The translations under genes and the position numbers were made by a program. Below are positions 61,672 to 64,000 of a stretch of DNA of 64,000 nt, piece by piece; position 1 is the stretch's first letter; every line of letters begins with the position of its first letter. The stretch lies in assembly GCF_004342845.1 (NCBI RefSeq), contig NZ_SLXB01000011.1, positions 37,928-101,927 on the forward strand. Reading direction: 5' to 3'. The DNA is from Prevotella heparinolytica (GTDB lineage: Bacteria > Bacteroidota > Bacteroidia > Bacteroidales > Bacteroidaceae). Below the pieces are notes generated by a model. It had not been told where the DNA came from and made no database searches. It saw only the letters and a program-made list of their open reading frames with translations.

Positions 61672-63168
61672 ATGGAACGGAGAATAAAGATTATATGGGC
61701 ATTGTCGTTCGCGTCCATGATACTGATTGTGGCAGGGCAGGGGTATTGGTTATGGAATCAATATCAGTACAAGAACGGAGAGTATGAGGAAGAAATTCGT
61801 CGGTGTGTAATGGATGCCGTGGCGGTAAACGATTCCGTCCGCCGCATGCAGCCCAAGAAAGTGTTTATCAAGCCCAATGTCTCTTTCTACAATACCAATG
61901 TGGATATGCGTGCGGACAGGGATTCTGCGACCGGAAAAGCGAAGGAGTGCTATACGCGTACCTTTATCATCGGTTCCACGTTTGCCGACTCTTTGCGGAC
62001 GATAAAGAAGATTGCCAAGACCGCTGACGCCGACTTCAACCTTAACATATCGATAGATAGTGTTGTCCATAAAGAGAAAATAGTGATATACGGAGATGAT
62101 AAAGCCTTGTTCGATATGAGCTTCACTGAGGCGATAAACGCCTATCAGTTGCAAGTGGATGTGCCTTTCACCTTGCAGCGTTTCGATTCGGTGCTGGCTG
62201 CGAAACTGGGCGACATGACTTTTGAGACGAAGTTGACGATGAGGCCGGACACCCTCTATCAATGGGCGGAAACGGTAGAAAGGTTGGGCAATGGTTTGCG
62301 TCCGGTTCTCCGCATAGTCTATCCTTATAATCCGTTGAAACGCGAGTTGGTGCAGATAGACGTGCGGATTCGGCCTCATACCCTTTTGCTTCGTATGGGC
62401 CGGCAGTTACTCGGAAGTCTGTTCCTTATATTCTTGCTGGCCGTCTGCCTGTTGTTGCAGATAAAAACGATTCTGAAACAACGCCGCATCGACGAGTTGC
62501 GTAAAAGCTTTGTAAATACGATGATACACGAACTGAAGCGCCCGGTGCAGGCTTTGAAAATGTGTGTGGCTTTTCTCAGCGACAAGAACATGCGCACGGA
62601 CGAGCAGAGCATGGACGAGGTAGTGAGCGATTCCATGTCCGAACTGGACAATCTTTCGGCCTATCTCCAAAAGCTTCGCGACATGACGCGTGCCGATGAT
62701 GAACAAACGCACTTGTCGGTAAGTACTTTCGATTTGAAACCGGTTGTGGAAAAGCTGATACGCTTGCAGCATGCTCCCGAGGGCAAGCATGTGGCATTTA
62801 CAACCGGCTTTACGGACCGTCTGCTCGTCACTGCCGACCCGGTGCACATCTCCAACATCGTCAGTAACCTGATAGAAAATGCCGTGAAGTATTCGGGAGC
62901 TTCGGTTCATATTCTTGTCGACTGTGCGTTGCACGACCATAGGCTTACGATAAAAGTCACCGACGATGGCATCGGCATCCCCGCGTCCGAGCAACTGCGT
63001 GTGTTCGATAAGTTCTATCGCAGCAGTAACCTTCCCGACAAGGCCCTTCCCGGCATCGGTTTGGGATTGAGTTACGTCAAGCTCTTGGTGGAAGCCCATC
63101 GGGGCACTGTCTCTCTGACAAGTCGGGTGGACAAGGGCACGACGATAGAAATATCCATACCTCAATAA
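61672..63168 (+). CDS. Sensor histidine kinase with a periplasmic domain
   Basis: A 498-residue inner-membrane kinase. Helices at about 7-26 and 249-268 flank a roughly 220-residue periplasmic domain of no recognised family, so it probably senses an envelope signal. Phospho-acceptor H286 lies in MIHELKRPVQALK, followed by NLIENAVKYSG (N box), VTDDGIGIP (G1), FDKFYR (F box) and PGIGLGLSYVKLL (G2). The partner regulator follows after 20 bp. The divergent GLPGLI/TonB-type operon is the likely target. Confidence 0.92.
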   Translation: MERRIKIIWALSFASMILIVAGQGYWLWNQYQYKNGEYEEEIRRCVMDAVAVNDSVRRMQPKKVFIKPNVSFYNTNVDMRADRDSATGKAKECYTRTFIIGSTFADSLRTIKKIAKTADADFNLNISIDSVVHKEKIVIYGDDKALFDMSFTEAINAYQLQVDVPFTLQRFDSVLAAKLGDMTFETKLTMRPDTLYQWAETVERLGNGLRPVLRIVYPYNPLKRELVQIDVRIRPHTLLLRMGRQLLGSLFLIFLLAVCLLLQIKTILKQRRIDELRKSFVNTMIHELKRPVQALKMCVAFLSDKNMRTDEQSMDEVVSDSMSELDNLSAYLQKLRDMTRADDEQTHLSVSTFDLKPVVEKLIRLQHAPEGKHVAFTTGFTDRLLVTADPVHISNIVSNLIENAVKYSGASVHILVDCALHDHRLTIKVTDDGIGIPASEQLRVFDKFYRSSNLPDKALPGIGLGLSYVKLLVEAHRGTVSLTSRVDKGTTIEISIPQ

Positions 63169-63188
63169 GCTAATCTCAAGTACTGAAT

Positions 63189-63878
63189 ATGAAATCCCTG
63201 AAGATACTTTTTGCCGACGATGATTTGAAGTACTCCATGCTGCTGAAACGTTTCCTCGAAAAAGAAGGTTACGAGGTGACTTATGCCGGTAACGGCAACA
63301 TCGCCCTTGAGCAGTTTGTCCGTGTCAAGCCCGATTTGGTGTTGCTCGATATCAATATGCCCGGCCTTAACGGTTTTGAAGTGGCCGAACGAATTCGGGA
63401 AACGGATAAGCACGTCCTTATTTTCTTTCTCTCCGACCGTAGCGACAAGGCGGACCGTCTGCAAGGTTTTCAACTGAAGGCAAACGATTATCTGGCCAAG
63501 CCTTTCTATCCCGAAGAGTTGATGGCACGCATCCGCGAGCGCTTCGCCGTGCAACTTTCCGGTGTTGTGGAAGACGAGACCTACTCCTTCGGCAATTCCG
63601 TATTTAATTACAGCACCAACGAGATACGCACCGGAAACAACAAGGTGCTGGTCACTTCCCGCCAGGCAGACATCCTCCGCCTGCTTGTCTTGAATCGTAA
63701 CACTTCCGTCAGTCGCGACAGACTGCTGGAACTTGTGTGGGGCAACAGTTCTTATGCCAATTCCCTTGCTCTGAATGTTCAGATTTCCTATCTGCGAAAG
63801 GCTTTGAAAAACGACCCGACTGTAAAGATTGAGTCGCTGATGAAGAAAGGGTATGTATTTGTCGTTATGGGGGTGTGA
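63189..63878 (+). CDS. OmpR/PhoB-type response regulator
   Basis: A 229-residue regulator. The receiver domain (1-120) has the acidic pair in LFADDDLKYS, phospho-acceptor D54 in LLDINMPGLNG and Lys in NDYLAKPF. The C-terminal winged helix (about 130-229) ends LKNDPTVKIESLMKKGYVFVVMG. The usual switch Thr/Ser after motif 2 reads LSDRSDK. It is co-transcribed with the kinase; direct targets are unknown. A tandem array begins 4 bp after its stop. Confidence 0.93.
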   Translation: MKSLKILFADDDLKYSMLLKRFLEKEGYEVTYAGNGNIALEQFVRVKPDLVLLDINMPGLNGFEVAERIRETDKHVLIFFLSDRSDKADRLQGFQLKANDYLAKPFYPEELMARIRERFAVQLSGVVEDETYSFGNSVFNYSTNEIRTGNNKVLVTSRQADILRLLVLNRNTSVSRDRLLELVWGNSSYANSLALNVQISYLRKALKNDPTVKIESLMKKGYVFVVMGV

Positions 63879-63882
63879 CGGG

Positions 63883-64000
63883 AAACCATGAAGCAGATAT
63901 TTCTATTGCCCATGAGATGCTGATGTCGTTGCCCATGAGATGCTGATGTCGTTGCCCATGAGATGCTGATGTCGTTGCCCATGAGATGCTGATGTCGTTG
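63883..64000. repeat. 23-bp tandem array (array V), running off the window
   Basis: TTGCCCATGAGATGCTG starts at 63906, 63929, 63952 and 63975, and a fifth unit begins at 63998, with exact 23-bp spacing and identical sequence. A diverged unit (63883-63905) precedes them. It starts 4 bp after the response regulator stop and continues beyond the window. It is the most homogeneous of the arrays, hence probably the youngest. Confidence 0.95.

Overview
The window is a stretch of chromosome from a member of the Bacteroidales, very probably a Bacteroides. The grounds are Bacteroidota-type promoters (TAnnTTTG about 7 bp before the start of transcription, sometimes with an upstream TTTG), BACON/SusG-type and SusA-type starch enzymes, GLPGLI and carboxypeptidase-regulatory/TonB-type outer-membrane proteins, a methylmalonyl-CoA decarboxylase operon for propionate formation, and BspA-type leucine-rich repeats. 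Most genes are core metabolism or housekeeping. No plasmid, prophage or intact transposase is visible.

Layout. 1-6.4 kb: end of a LolC/E-type permease, a glycosyltransferase, fructose-bisphosphate aldolase, a SusA-like neopullulanase and a TPR protein. 6.6-11.2 kb: a leftward operon (epimerase, carboxyltransferase, a lamin-tail/OadG lipoprotein, biotin carrier, Na+-pump beta subunit) converting methylmalonyl-CoA to propionyl-CoA while exporting Na+. 11.4-16.3 kb: a MITE-like repeat, then a TolC-type efflux protein preceded by a sigma-54 promoter and two palindromic upstream sites, then an NtrC-type regulator and its sensor kinase. 16.5-21.4 kb: arylacetate/2-oxoacid genes (paaK, iorB, iorA), mltG, tRNA-Thr. 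21.6-27.2 kb: a divergent FlaA1-like protein, a Wza-type export protein and a Wzz-type protein, with no glycosyltransferases. 27.2-35 kb: dnaJ-grpE, ABC-F, LRR protein, CPBP protease, tex. 35-38 kb: a MITE-like repeat and a BACON-SusG-like amylase. 38-45.6 kb: acetyltransferase, a five-gene operon (nitroreductase, membrane protein, DUF2520, KdsC-like, Maf), a large TPR protein and a porin. 45.7-50.2 kb: pgk, nth-MFS, pheS. 50.3-51.5 kb: two convergent tRNAs enclosing about 1 kb of repeats. 51.5-58.1 kb: DUF4286-ruvC, type I pullulanase, transaldolase-like protein, an LTA-synthase-like enzyme with a PAP2 phosphatase. 58-63.9 kb: a TonB-type outer-membrane protein with a GLPGLI protein, divergent from a sensor kinase/response regulator pair.

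Functional links. Three GH13 enzymes (SusA-like, SusG-like, pullulanase) are scattered without susC/D. The first two share a 12-bp LacI-type operator in their upstream regions. The efflux gene and the sigma-54 regulator form a probable self-contained circuit.

Most unusual signal. At least five intergenic sites (about 2.97, 16.27, 50.60, 51.21 and 63.88 kb) carry short tandem arrays with a period of 22 bp (23 bp in the last), each built from its own, often palindromic word. The four sites with both neighbours visible lie where genes converge. The same 22-bp period fills the interior of three copies of a roughly 280-350 bp element with inverted ends (11.4, 35.2 and 50.8 kb), whose lengths differ roughly by whole 22-bp units. 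I do not recognise this as a described element.
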